The notes beneath the pieces are model-generated. The model had not been told where the DNA came from and searched no databases. It saw only the letters and a program-made list of their open reading frames with translations. DNA of 64,000 nt from Roseibacterium beibuensis. GTDB taxonomy: Bacteria; Pseudomonadota; Alphaproteobacteria; Rhodobacterales; Rhodobacteraceae. This document shows, piece after piece, positions 45,024 to 53,591 of this stretch (within the stretch, counting starts at the first letter, position 1; each line of letters opens with the position of its first letter). Location: assembly GCF_039542305.1 (NCBI RefSeq), contig NZ_BAABHW010000001.1, positions 1,225,286 to 1,289,285 of the forward strand, given 5' to 3'. The position numbers and the translations under genes are program-made.

Positions 45024-45123
45024 GAACTGTCTCCTGTCCCGCTTATCACGCAGCCTGGCATCGCGCGCCGGGGCCGTCCAACTTTATTGGCAGCCCTGAC
45101 CATAAGTTTTGGCTATAGAGAGA

Positions 45124-46134
45124 TCATGCGGCGCGCTGAGACACCTCTGCCATCGCGCGCTCCACCAGGTCCGGCCCGGCACCGTCGCGATGCGCGCCCT
45201 CCGACAACACCCGCTTCCAGTGCCGCGCACCGGGGCAGCCCGCGAAAAGCCCGAGCATGTGGCGCGTCACCTGGTGCAAGCGCCCGCCAGCGGCCAGATG
45301 ATCCTCGATATAGGGCAGCATCAACCGCGCCACATCAAGGGCTGTCCGATCACCGTGCGGCGCTCCGAAAATGCGGGCGTCGGCCTGCAAGAGAATATCC
45401 GCCGGGTTGTGATAGGCCGCGCGCCCGATCATCACGCCATCCATGCCCGCCGCCAGATGCTCCAGCGCTTCGTCCAGTGAACCGATCCCGCCATTGATCG
45501 ACAGGTGAAGACCGGGAAACTCGGCCTTCATCCGGTGAACCAGCGGGTAATCGAGGGGCGGGATATCGCGGTTTTCCTTGGGGCTGAGCCCCTTGAGCCA
45601 CGCCTTACGCGCATGGATCGTGACACGCGTCACCCCCGCGGCCGAGATCTTGTGCAAGAAATCCGGCAAGACCTGTTCCGGCGTCTGCTCGTCCACGCCG
45701 ATGCGGCATTTCACGGTGACCTCGACAGGGCTGGCCGCGATCATCGCCGCCACGCATTCGGCGACAAGGTCGGGGCTTTCCATCAACACGGCGCCGAATG
45801 CGCCCGATTGGACCCGGTCCGAGGGGCACCCGACATTGAGGTTGATCTCGTCATAGCCGTAGTCGCTGGCGATGCGGGTCGCTTCGGCCAGCTCCACCGG
45901 CACCGACCCCCCGAGTTGCAGCGCCACCGGATGCTCGGCCGGATTGAACCCCAAAAGCCGCTCGCGATCCCCGTGAAGGACCGCAGGCGCGGTCACCATC
46001 TCGGTATAAAGCAGCGCCTCGCGGCTCATCAGGCGGTGGAGATACCGGCAGTGGCGGTCGGTCCAGTCCATCATGGGCGCAACAGACAGGCGGGCGGCCG
46101 CTGATAATTCTTGTTTTTTATTCTTATCAGTCAC
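45124..46134 (-). CDS. dusA: tRNA-dihydrouridine synthase A
   Basis: About 336 residues. An FMN enzyme that reduces uridine 20/20a in tRNA D-loops. The N-terminal MMDWTDRHCRYLHRLMS, the VALQLGGSVPVELAEA and DEINLNVGCPSDRVQ core with the catalytic Cys, and NGGIGSLDEALEHL and DGVMIGRAAYHNP are typical of DusA. The first 20 residues (MTDKNKKQELSAAARLSVAP) are Lys-rich and AT-rich compared with the rest. The 5' end faces the accessory region. The 5' part of dusA is a known integration target for a class of phage-type integrases. Confidence 0.93.
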   Translation of the reverse strand: MTDKNKKQELSAAARLSVAPMMDWTDRHCRYLHRLMSREALLYTEMVTAPAVLHGDRERLLGFNPAEHPVALQLGGSVPVELAEATRIASDYGYDEINLNVGCPSDRVQSGAFGAVLMESPDLVAECVAAMIAASPVEVTVKCRIGVDEQTPEQVLPDFLHKISAAGVTRVTIHARKAWLKGLSPKENRDIPPLDYPLVHRMKAEFPGLHLSINGGIGSLDEALEHLAAGMDGVMIGRAAYHNPADILLQADARIFGAPHGDRTALDVARLMLPYIEDHLAAGGRLHQVTRHMLGLFAGCPGARHWKRVLSEGAHRDGAGPDLVERAMAEVSQRAA

Positions 46135-46172
46135 TTACAATAATCTCACCTTCGTCTCGCTCCAGCTCGTTC

Positions 46173-46242
46173 TGCACCAAATACGCCCATTCCGACGCTG
46201 GATTTGGCACAATGTACCAAATAGGATTCCCATGTACCAAAT
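46173..46242. repeat. Cluster of [TC]ACCAAAT boxes upstream of dusA
   Basis: TGTACCAAAT occurs at 46213-46222 and 46233-46242 (20-bp spacing), a related TGCACCAAAT at 46173-46182 (40 bp before the first), and an inverted ATTTGGCAC at 46202-46210. The regular 20/40-bp phasing puts the direct copies on one helix face, as in iteron-type or multi-site operator arrays. Function is unknown. The rest of the 46135-46440 stretch is otherwise non-coding apart from a GC-rich poly-C tract near 46301. Confidence 0.6.
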
Positions 46243-46443
46243 CAGGAGGTCGTCTCGGGATCAATCAGTACACGCAAACGAAAGGATGGCAGTGACCTCC
46301 CCCCCCCCCGGCATGCGGGCGATTGCGAACTGGAATTTTCCACCTTTGGATGGATGACGGAGGAAGGCCCATGAAGCGGATGCGTTTCACAGAGTTGGAA
46401 GGGGACCGTGGCCCCTGTGGGGCCGCGTACCCACGCGCACGCG

Positions 46444-46527
46444 GAAATCGGACGATGGCGCAGCCACTACAACACCAAGCGCCCGCATTCGGCGCTCGGA
46501 TACCTGTCCCCAACGGAGTTCCTGATA
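46444..46527 (+). pseudogene. Remnant of an IS3-family transposase (C-terminal end)
   Basis: A short frame reads IGRWRSHYNTKRPHSALGYL followed by SPTEF. This is the end of IS3-family DDE transposases (the 'YN..RPHS.LGY..P.EF' block). No start, no catalytic residues and no opposite end are present, so it is a degraded fragment, evidence of past insertion next to dusA. Confidence 0.8.
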
Positions 46528-46840
46528 AAAACCACGACGCCAGCGCTTGAGACTCTTGCGGTCTCCACGCTGCCCGCTCAACACCCAAACCCAACCGGAA
46601 GAGTCTGGACCAACCAGGCCCCAATCGCGGGGGACGGTCAATCCGCAGCAGGTGTTGCCGATACCTTCTCCATGACCCTCGCCGCCGCTGCTGTTTTGGC
46701 GTTGATGACGTTCGGATTGGTGCTCTACAGCCAAGTTCATCGCTCAGCCGAAGCCACGGATCGAATTTAGAGACGGCAGCACCATCCCGCGTTGCCGCGC
46801 TTCGCTTGGAGGGCGGCAAAGCATGGGCTTGGCTCCCTGA
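46528..46840. other. Non-coding stretch between the IS3 remnant and the Nudix gene
   Basis: The frame of the IS3 remnant runs on to 46770 but no longer resembles a transposase; its last 32 codons from an ATG at 46672 would give a short hydrophobic peptide (ALMTFGLVLYSQV). I see no ribosome site or partner and cannot call it a gene. Confidence 0.4.
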
Positions 46841-47263
46841 TTACCGATTAGACAATTGTGCTACTCGCAAGACGTCATCCACATGCTCACTACATGGGAT
46901 CTGCCGCTTCAAAACATCGCTGACCGAAACCCAACCGGCTTCACTGACGTCATCTGCCGCGACAGGTTCACCGCTCACATATGTGCACAGCACTGCTGTC
47001 AGAAGGAAATGGAACCGCACGTCCCCACCGCCATCGTGAACGATCACATCTACATTGGTCAAATACTGCGCGGGAAGCCCTACGACACCTGTCTCCTCTC
47101 GTAGTTCGCGAGCCGCAGCTGCAAGCGCCGTTTCGCCAAGGTCAACATGCCCCCCGGGAAACCCCCAGAGGCCGGCATCAGGCTCGTTCCTTCGCTTCAC
47201 AAGCAGAACGTGTTTATCGCGCATGACAACAGCCAATGCCGCGAGTGTAGGAGTGACAATCAC
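46841..47263 (-). CDS. Nudix hydrolase
   Basis: About 140 residues. The Nudix box is complete: GGHVDLGETALAAAARELREETGV (given by its ends GGHVDLGET and RELREETGV), with the metal-binding Glu cluster. It lies at the usual position after LWGFPGG. Substrate unknown; small stand-alone Nudix enzymes typically hydrolyse nucleoside diphosphate derivatives, such as oxidised dNTPs or NADH. It stands alone among IS remnants. Confidence 0.88.
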   Translation of the reverse strand: MIVTPTLAALAVVMRDKHVLLVKRRNEPDAGLWGFPGGHVDLGETALAAAARELREETGVVGLPAQYLTNVDVIVHDGGGDVRFHFLLTAVLCTYVSGEPVAADDVSEAGWVSVSDVLKRQIPCSEHVDDVLRVAQLSNR

Positions 47264-47668
47264 GTTATTGATCTCTGGATGGATGGCAGAAACAGGAGTC
47301 TATGCAATCGCATTGAAAATAGCAAAACACGCGAGCATGTCGAGAAGTGCTCGCGCTGCTGCTGCTTAGCCACCTATTTCATCTTTGATAGAATTATTCA
47401 CAAACCGGCGAATCCAAAAGTAAATGCAAATATCCTCCTGAACCACGTCCTCGCCCCAATGGATTTTTTTTTACACTCGGCCGGCTCTGTTGCACAAATC
47501 GGGTGATGGCCGAGGCTCCCGTGAGCCACATGCAGGCGAAGTTCAGCTAGCCAGCGAATATGTGTCATCGAAGAAACACGGAAGTCCGACCTTCCAAGAC
47601 CCTTCCCACGCCTCTAGCTCCACAAGACTGGGAAGACACTTACTCCTCGACAAGGCATCACCTCATAA
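47264..47668. other. AT-richer gap with a possible IS end
   Basis: About 400 bp with no convincing gene. The sequence GGCTCTGTTGCACAAATC at 47483-47500 resembles terminal inverted repeats of IS5-group elements (compare IS903-type ends), but no transposase and no second end are visible, so it may be a solo remnant. The stretch ends in the BioR box. Confidence 0.4.
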
Positions 47669-47678
47669 TTATCTATAA
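47669..47678. promoter_or_regulatory. BioR box in front of bioR
   Basis: TTATCTATAA, an exact match to the BioR consensus (TTATMKATAA), ending 3 nt before the bioR ATG. Its position over the start region implies autorepression. Confidence 0.85.
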
Positions 47679-47681
47679 TCT

Positions 47682-48350
47682 ATGAGCCCAAAATCAACAG
47701 AGACACATGCGGCGCGGATAGCGCGAGCCTTAGCCGACCAGATCGTATCCGGGGAAATCCCGCCAGGAACCCGCCTTCGACAGGACCATATCTCAACTCA
47801 GTTCGGCGCAAGCCATGTTCCTGTCCGAGAGGCTTTTCGGGAGTTGGAGGCACAGGGATTGGCGGAAAATCAGATGCGGCGCGGGTTTCGTGTCACCGAT
47901 TTCGACGTGGCCGAGCTGCGTGAGGTCGCCGAAATGCGCTCCAGCCTCGAAGCTTTGGCGCTACGCCATGCAGCCGCGAACCTGACCCGGAAAATTCTCG
48001 ATGAAGCAGAAGAGGTTACGCGCCATGGGGATGCCGCCGCGACAGTACGCGAATGGGAGGCGGCAAACCGTCACTTTCATCAGCTGATCCTGGCCCCATG
48101 CCAGATGCCTCGCCTTCTGCGCACCATTGACGGGCTACAAACCGCCAGCGCCCGCTTTCTCTTTGCGGCTTGGCAGCGAGATTGGGAAGCCCGCACCGAC
48201 CACGAACACCGCGCCATCCTGTCCGCCCTGCGCGACGGGCATGTCGAGCTTGCCTGTAGCACGCTCGCGCGTCACGTCGGCTGGATAGGCAAACGGAAGT
48301 CGGCAACAAAAAATGCCGCTCCGATAGAGACTTACAGAATTTTTGGATAA
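47682..48350 (+). CDS. bioR: BioR, GntR-family biotin regulator
   Basis: About 222 residues. Winged helix with the GntR core (IPPGTRLRQDHISTQFGASH, then VPVREAFRELEAQG) followed by an FCD-type ligand domain (ELREVAEMRSSLEALALRHA and HRAILSALRDGHVELA). BioR represses biotin synthesis and uptake genes in alphaproteobacteria and is recognised here by its own TTATCTATAA box plus two more boxes before bioY. The ATG is used directly after the box; little leader RNA remains. Good match in size and context. Confidence 0.88.
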   Translation: MSPKSTETHAARIARALADQIVSGEIPPGTRLRQDHISTQFGASHVPVREAFRELEAQGLAENQMRRGFRVTDFDVAELREVAEMRSSLEALALRHAAANLTRKILDEAEEVTRHGDAAATVREWEAANRHFHQLILAPCQMPRLLRTIDGLQTASARFLFAAWQRDWEARTDHEHRAILSALRDGHVELACSTLARHVGWIGKRKSATKNAAPIETYRIFG

Positions 48351-48351
48351 T

Positions 48352-48403
48352 TATCTATAGTTTAAGTTGCTACCAAAGCGATCCTGTCCTGATTATAGAT
48401 ATG
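48352..48403. promoter_or_regulatory. Two BioR boxes in front of bioY
   Basis: TTATCTATAG at 48352-48361 and TTATAGATAT at 48394-48403, each one mismatch from the BioR consensus and 42 bp apart. They sit in the 81-bp gap between bioR and bioY, so the bioY-bioB operon should be BioR-regulated. Confidence 0.75.
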
Positions 48404-48431
48404 TCTTATCTTACGGTTGGAGATACCGCTC

Positions 48432-48989
48432 ATGGCAACGCAGGTTCTTTCAAACCCACAGTCCGTTCGGCTGTGGCGCACCCTTGGCCTCGTCTTCGGC
48501 GGCGCCGCGCTGATCACCCTCGGCGCCAAGGTCCAGATACCCTTCTGGCCAGTCCCGATGACCCTGCACACCCTCGCGGTTTTCCTAGTTGCGGCGGCCC
48601 TGGGTCCGCGCCTGGGCATGGCCGCAATGGGCAGCTATCTGATGGCCGGGGCAATGGGCCTGCCTGTCTTTTCCGGCACGCCGGAACGTGGCATCGGTCT
48701 GGCTTATATGGTCGGGCCAACCGGCGGCTATCTTCTGGGCTATCTTATATCTGCCGGCGTTATCGGATGGCTGGCACGGGGTCGTGGCTGGTTCGGCCAG
48801 ACAGGCGCCATGCTGGCGGGGCTGGCAACCGTCTATGCGGTCGGGCTTGTCTGGCTGTCGACCTTCGTGCCCGCCACGGAGCTGCTCGCCGTCGGCTTCA
48901 CGCCTTTGATTATGGGTGATCTGGTCAAGATCGTGATCGCCGGCTTGCTGCTTGCCGGCCTGCGGCAGATCAAGGCGGCAAGACGATGA
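48432..48989 (+). CDS. bioY: BioY biotin transporter S component
   Basis: About 185 residues with six predicted helices; binds biotin in the membrane as an ECF S-component, or alone. VQIPFWPVPMTLHTLAVFL, GAMGLPVFSGTPERG and GPTGGYLLGYLISAGVIGWL are BioY hallmarks. The ATG at 48432 has a GGAG site; a TTG 15 nt upstream is less likely. It overlaps bioB by 4 nt (ATGA). No bioMN energising genes are in the window. Confidence 0.92.
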   Translation: MATQVLSNPQSVRLWRTLGLVFGGAALITLGAKVQIPFWPVPMTLHTLAVFLVAAALGPRLGMAAMGSYLMAGAMGLPVFSGTPERGIGLAYMVGPTGGYLLGYLISAGVIGWLARGRGWFGQTGAMLAGLATVYAVGLVWLSTFVPATELLAVGFTPLIMGDLVKIVIAGLLLAGLRQIKAARR

Positions 48990-49975
48990 AACACGACACC
49001 GCTCGCACCGACTGGACAATGGAGGAGGCGCGCGCGATCCACGCGCTTCCCTTTCCCGACCTGATCGCCCGCGCGCAATCCGTGCATCGCGCCCATTTCG
49101 ACCCCACCGCGATTGAAACCGCCAGCCTGCTGAGCATCAAAACAGGCGGCTGCCCGGAGGATTGCGGCTATTGCTCGCAATCGGCCCATTACGACAGCGG
49201 CGTCAAGGCGACGAAACTGATGACCACCGAAGCGGTGATCGCCGCGGCGAAACGCGCGAAACAGTCAGGCGCGCAGCGGTTCTGCATGGGCGCTGCGTGG
49301 CGCAGCCCCAGGGACCGCGACATGGACAGCCTCTGCGATATGGTGCGCGGTGTGTCCGAACTGGGGCTCGAAACCTGTATGACCCTCGGCATGTTGTCGC
49401 CACAACAGGTTGCCCGCCTCAAGGCCGCCGGGCTGGATTTCTACAACCACAACATCGACACCTCGCCGGCATATTACAGCAAGGTTGCCACGACGCGCAC
49501 GATGCAGGACCGGCTGGAAACAGTCGGGCATGTGCGCGAGGGCGGCATCCGGGTGTGTTGCGGCGGCATCCTTGGCATGGGCGAGGCTGAAGAAGACCGC
49601 ATCGCGATGCTGGTGACGCTGGCCACGCTGCCCACCCACCCGGACAGCGTGCCGATCAACCTTTGGAACACGGTCGAAGGGGTTCCGGTGCAGGACCGCG
49701 CCAAACCGGTCGACCCCTTCGCACTTGTACGGCTTGTGGCATTGGCGCGCATCCTGATGCCCGCATCGGTCGTGCGCCTTTCAGCGGGCCGAAGCCGCAT
49801 GAGCGACGAGTTGCAAGCGCTGTGCTTCCTGGCAGGGGCCAATTCGATTTTCGTAGGCGCCCGCCTGTTGACCACAGGAAACCCGGATGCGGAGCAGGAC
49901 AAAGAGCTTCTGAAACGGCTCGGGATGTACATTGCTTCCGTCGAGGAACGCGCGACACTGTCCGCGGCAGAGTGA
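48986..49975 (+). CDS. bioB: Biotin synthase
   Basis: About 329 residues, the usual length. A radical-SAM enzyme that inserts sulfur into dethiobiotin. The cluster motif CPEDCGYCSQS carries the CxxxCxxC ligands, and FCMGAAWRSP, YNHNIDTSPAYY and RLSAGR complete the family pattern. Coupled to bioY by a 4-bp overlap. The earlier pathway genes (bioF, bioA, bioD) are not in this window, so this unit supplies uptake plus the last step. Confidence 0.95.
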   Translation: MKHDTARTDWTMEEARAIHALPFPDLIARAQSVHRAHFDPTAIETASLLSIKTGGCPEDCGYCSQSAHYDSGVKATKLMTTEAVIAAAKRAKQSGAQRFCMGAAWRSPRDRDMDSLCDMVRGVSELGLETCMTLGMLSPQQVARLKAAGLDFYNHNIDTSPAYYSKVATTRTMQDRLETVGHVREGGIRVCCGGILGMGEAEEDRIAMLVTLATLPTHPDSVPINLWNTVEGVPVQDRAKPVDPFALVRLVALARILMPASVVRLSAGRSRMSDELQALCFLAGANSIFVGARLLTTGNPDAEQDKELLKRLGMYIASVEERATLSAAE

Positions 49976-50058
49976 ATTCGCCGGGCCGCACGGCCCGGCA
50001 AACCTTTTCCATGCTGATCCGCCGGGCCAGACCGGCATCCCAGACAGAAGGACATCCC

Positions 50059-50937
50059 ATGGCGCGAATTTTTGTTCTTGGCGCAACCGGCTCTATCGGT
50101 ACCGCCGTGACCCGCGACCTGATCGCGCACGGGCACCGGGTGACTGCGTTGAGCCGTTCCGATGCCTCTGATGCAAAGCTTGAAACTGCAGGCGCAGTTC
50201 CGCTGCGGGGCGACCTGCGCAACCCGGCCCGTTGGTCCAGGTCTCTTACCGACCACGATGCGATCATCCATGCGGCCGCAACTTTCTCTGAAGACATGGC
50301 CGAGGTCGAAGACCGGGTTTTGAGCGCCATGGAGGACGAGCTGAAAACCGCGCCCGCGCCTGTCAGGTTGGTTTATACCGGGGGATGCTGGCTCTATGGT
50401 GCCACCGGCGATGCGGTCGCAACCGAAGACCGACCATTCAATCCGATCCCCGCCTTTGCCTGGATGGTAAAGAACGCCCATAAACTGCTGCGGAGCAGCC
50501 GGTTCAACGCGGCCATTATACATCCGGCCATGGTTTACCACCACGCAGGCGGCGTGTTCGAAGATTTTATCGCAGCAGCCCGGACGGGCGCCCCGATCGA
50601 AATCTGGGGATCTCCGGAAACACGCTGGCCGCTGGTGCACCGTGACGACCTGGCGTCCGTTTACAGAATACTGGCGGAAACGCCCGAACCGAGCGGACAC
50701 TTCAACGTCTCCGCGGAAACCGGCGTTCGGGTGGGCGATATTGCCGGGGCGATAAACCGGCATTTCGGGAACAGGTCGGACATCTCCGTCTTGCCGGTGT
50801 CCGAGGCCGTCGCCACCCATGGAGACTGGGCCGAGGGCCCCGCGCTCGACCTCCAGATGGCTTCGACCAGGCTGCAAAGCCTCTTGGGCTGGGAACCGGC
50901 CGTCAGGGACTACAGGCGTTCGGACCTGTTTCAGTAG
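50059..50937 (+). CDS. NAD-dependent epimerase/dehydratase family protein
   Basis: About 292 residues of the extended short-chain dehydrogenase family. The nucleotide motif is IFVLGATGSIGTAVTRDL. A Tyr-Lys type pair may be in CWLYGATGDA and MVKNAHKLL. HPAMVYHHAGGVFEDF and WPLVHRDDLASVY follow the family layout. Substrate unknown. The ATG at 50059 is preceded by GAAGGA. It lies 83 bp after bioB and may be read with it, but no biotin role is known. Confidence 0.82.
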   Translation: MARIFVLGATGSIGTAVTRDLIAHGHRVTALSRSDASDAKLETAGAVPLRGDLRNPARWSRSLTDHDAIIHAAATFSEDMAEVEDRVLSAMEDELKTAPAPVRLVYTGGCWLYGATGDAVATEDRPFNPIPAFAWMVKNAHKLLRSSRFNAAIIHPAMVYHHAGGVFEDFIAAARTGAPIEIWGSPETRWPLVHRDDLASVYRILAETPEPSGHFNVSAETGVRVGDIAGAINRHFGNRSDISVLPVSEAVATHGDWAEGPALDLQMASTRLQSLLGWEPAVRDYRRSDLFQ

Positions 50938-51107
50938 ATAGTCGGGCAACCATGACATCGACCGAAATCACCTAAACCGGGCCACCGTTTCAGGACACCT
51001 AAAGGCAGCGATTTTACCAGATTCGGTTCCGTCGCGTTTTCCTCAGCGACTGCCTGACTTAAAATTGCTCCCGATCGGAAAAGGCCAAAACAGTCATGGC
51101 GTAGGTT

Positions 51108-51743
51108 TCAGTTCCACCGTCTGCCCCCCTCCCCGTTCCGACCTTGACCGAATTTCACTTCTCCGTTCAGGGGCTGCATCGCGCTGGCCACGATGGACAG
51201 CCCGAGACCGCTGCCATTGGCGCCACTGTCGAGGCCGCGGGTAAATCGCGTTCGCACCCGGTCCAGCAGTTCGGGCGGGATGCCCCCGCCTTCATCACGA
51301 ATGACGAACGTGGTGCTATCCAAAACCACGGCGCCCCGCGCCCGGCGCGGCGACGCGTGGATCGCTTTTTCGATCACGTTGCGCCAAGCCGCTTGCAACA
51401 GGAACGGGCTGGTTCGCATCCATACGGCTCTATCGGGCGCAGCGGTCTCTAACTTGACCTCACGCCCCTTGGCCAAAACCCGCAGGTCAGCGACGGTTTC
51501 GTGCATCATAAGTGTCAGATCCGTCTGCTCGCTGTCCTCTTCAGGCCTTTCGACCGCAGCCAGTTCCAGAAGTTGCGGCACAATGCGATCTGTCCGGTCC
51601 ACCGACCGCTCAATAGCGGCCAAGGCCCGGTCACGTAGTTCGGGGTCATCGGACAGGCGCATCTCCGTCGATGACCGACCTTGAATAGCCTTCGTTCGCA
51701 ATATGGGTAAGATCGACATCGGGAGCCGCTTCGCCGGCCACAC
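51108..51743 (-). pseudogene. Sensor histidine kinase fragment
   Basis: Only the C-terminal part remains. DRTDRIVPQLLELAAVERPE is the second dimerisation helix and is followed by an ATPase domain with IEKAIHASPRRARG in place of the N-box, RDEGGGIPPEL and SGANGSGLGLSIVASAM. The sensor, membrane helices and the phospho-acceptor His box are missing, and the last codons run out of frame (GEGGRRWN). I infer truncation plus a frameshift, probably by past transposition: an IS-like 12-mer occurs at both sides (50974-50985 and 51781-51792). Confidence 0.7.
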
Positions 51744-52128
51744 CAGCCGCAGCGCCAGGACCCGTCATGCACTAGGACTGAAACCGGACCACTTCATTGG
51801 GGCAGGTCAGCAGCGCAAAACGAACCCCTACCGCTTCGACGCAATGGCAAGCAAGGCACTGATCCAATTAATGCCAACTTCCCATTCGATGTAAGCCACG
51901 AGCTTTTCGAGTGAATAGACCAAAAATCCCGCTTAATTCGATTCCTGAGCATCAAGTCAGCGTCAATACGGACCATGGGACGGGCAATTAGAATATCGGC
52001 GATCAACAGGGGCAGCGAACGGCGCATCGGGTTGATCCGTCATCTGGCTGTCCGGTTGGCGGTGAAAAGCAGAAGAACGTTTGCAATTGCGTGCGCCCAC
52101 AGAGCAAGCAAGACGGATCGAACAAAAC
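51744..52128. other. Gene-free stretch behind the kinase fragment
   Basis: About 385 bp with several short frames but none with a ribosome site or recognisable domain. It contains AAACCGGACCAC at 51781-51792, resembling an IS3-type end, and reads as mobile-element debris. Confidence 0.4.
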
Positions 52129-52554
52129 CTATTCTTCGCACAACTGACGGGCAATCTCTTCCATTTCGGCGGCGGGCAGTTGCGGCGGGGTGGCATAAGC
52201 GTCGCCCCCTTCCGACAGGTACACCTGCGAGGTCACGTCATGTACATGGTGCATGGGCACGACATGGGCATGGGCGTGTGGCACATGGATGCCAGTATAG
52301 AACATCGCCACGCGCTCGACACCGTAAAGCGCCTTCATCCGACGGGCCAGACGCTGCGCGCAGGTCGTGATTCTGGTGGCGAGGTCCTGAGGCAGATCCT
52401 CGAACCAGACGTGGTGCACCTTGGGAATGACGAGCGCGTGACCAGCCCGGATCGGGTGCAGGTCGAGAAACGCCAGGATGTGCGTGTCCTCGTACAGGCG
52501 GTGGGCAGGCAACGCGCCCGAAGCGATCCGGCAAAACAGGCAGTTGTCTGTCAT
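52129..52554 (-). CDS. HIT family protein (HINT-type)
   Basis: About 141 residues. The N-terminal CLFCRIASG zinc-type Cys pair, LAFLDLHPIRAGHALVIPK and the catalytic histidine triad in HVPHAHAHVVPMH define the HIT superfamily (nucleotide phosphoramidase or nucleotidyl hydrolase). The substrate is not known. I chose the ATG at 52554, directly before TDNCLFC; the longer frame upstream shows no family match. It stands alone. Confidence 0.9.
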   Translation of the reverse strand: MTDNCLFCRIASGALPAHRLYEDTHILAFLDLHPIRAGHALVIPKVHHVWFEDLPQDLATRITTCAQRLARRMKALYGVERVAMFYTGIHVPHAHAHVVPMHHVHDVTSQVYLSEGGDAYATPPQLPAAEMEEIARQLCEE

Positions 52555-52733
52555 GTGGTTGTCCTCGTTCGCACTTGCACGTGAGAGGTGCTTTTTCGTC
52601 TCTGTGATCGACACTTTTGAAAACACCATGAACAGGATACCTGAAAGAGCATGCGGTGGGGAATATCCGAGAATGTTTGGACGTGGCGCTTCCTCGACTG
52701 AGGACAGAGGAGGAGGTGCAAGCCTCGCTCCGA

Positions 52734-53114
52734 TCACGTCAGTTGAAATACCGAACCGATGCGTTTGTATCCCAGTTTCGTATAGTACCGATCTTCGTCG
52801 GATAAGACATAAACGGGTTTCTGGGGGTTCACCTCGCCGGTCTTCGAGAGCAACGAGCGGCCAATGCCGCGATTTCGATGTTCTGGCGCAACATAAAGCT
52901 CGCTGATGTAGACGCCAAATTCATCGATCAGCGCCCGCACATATCCGCTGAGACGATTATCTTCGAACGCGACGTGAGTCTGGGAAACGATGAGTGCCTC
53001 CTTGAAGCCGTTTATTGCTTCGTCGGATGTGAACAAGTCCCACTCCCGATCCTGCCTGAGCAACTTCAATAATTCGGTCTCAAACTTGCGCTCGTATCTC
53101 AGCAAGGTCGCCAT
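52734..53114 (-). CDS. GNAT family N-acetyltransferase
   Basis: About 126 residues. Acetyl-CoA binding motif A is clear (YISELYVAPEHRNRGIGRSLL), with VYVLSDEDRYYTKLGYKRIG at the C-terminus. The substrate is unknown. I chose the ATG at 53114; the frame continues upstream into the IS remnant and is not supported there. It ends 180 bp before the HIT gene. Confidence 0.85.
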   Translation of the reverse strand: MATLLRYERKFETELLKLLRQDREWDLFTSDEAINGFKEALIVSQTHVAFEDNRLSGYVRALIDEFGVYISELYVAPEHRNRGIGRSLLSKTGEVNPQKPVYVLSDEDRYYTKLGYKRIGSVFQLT

Positions 53115-53178
53115 CTGAAGAGGTCCCGTCTTTTCGAGCTGAGCCGCGCAGTGTTTACCGGAGGCCTGTTGATGTACG

Positions 53179-53447
53179 TTATGCGGCCATCGACCGGGTT
53201 TCCAGAGCCGCGTGATCGTTTGCAGCGGCACCTTCTGGCAGGATGTTACCGTTGGGGTCCAGCGGGTGGCGATTGGTGAACCAGTCGATCCACTCAAAGC
53301 GGCGTATTGCGCGGTGTCGACGTTGCGTCACGGGCCGCGCCGGTGGACGGTCTCGGCCTTGCAGATCGTTTCAGCCAGGGCTTTGTCATGCGAGGCTCCG
53401 GCGCTGTCCGCCGAGGCTTCAATACCTGCCTCCGATACCCGTTTAAT
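53179..53447 (-). pseudogene. Degraded IS3-family transposase end
   Basis: On the minus strand, the C-terminal end of an IS3-family DDE transposase can be followed through damage. SEAGIEASADSAGASHDKALAE and KAETVHRRGP are followed by a TGA where a Trp (TGG) is expected. A one-base deletion near 53305 then separates this from EWIDWFTNRHPLDPNGN and the final ALETRSMAA. Missing N-terminal and catalytic parts, an in-frame stop and a frameshift make it non-functional. The rest of 53448-53591 holds no gene. Confidence 0.85.
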
Positions 53448-53591
53448 GTAGCGAGCAGCCGTGAGGTCCGGGCTCAGCCGGCCGAGGAACGGGCACTGCC
53501 GCCGCATGTTTCGGCAATAGGCGCGATGCCGAGCGGCTATGCCGTGATGCGGGAGCAAGCGCGGGTGTGCTGATGTTCCGGCACTTGCCTC

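Noticed and set aside
46672..46770. Possible 32-residue membrane peptide
   Set aside because: No ribosome site, sits in the frame of an IS remnant, and lacks a conserved feature.
47483..47500. IS6/IS26-type terminal repeat
   Set aside because: GGCTCTGTTGCAC is only a partial match and no transposase or second end is present; recorded only as a possible IS5-group remnant.
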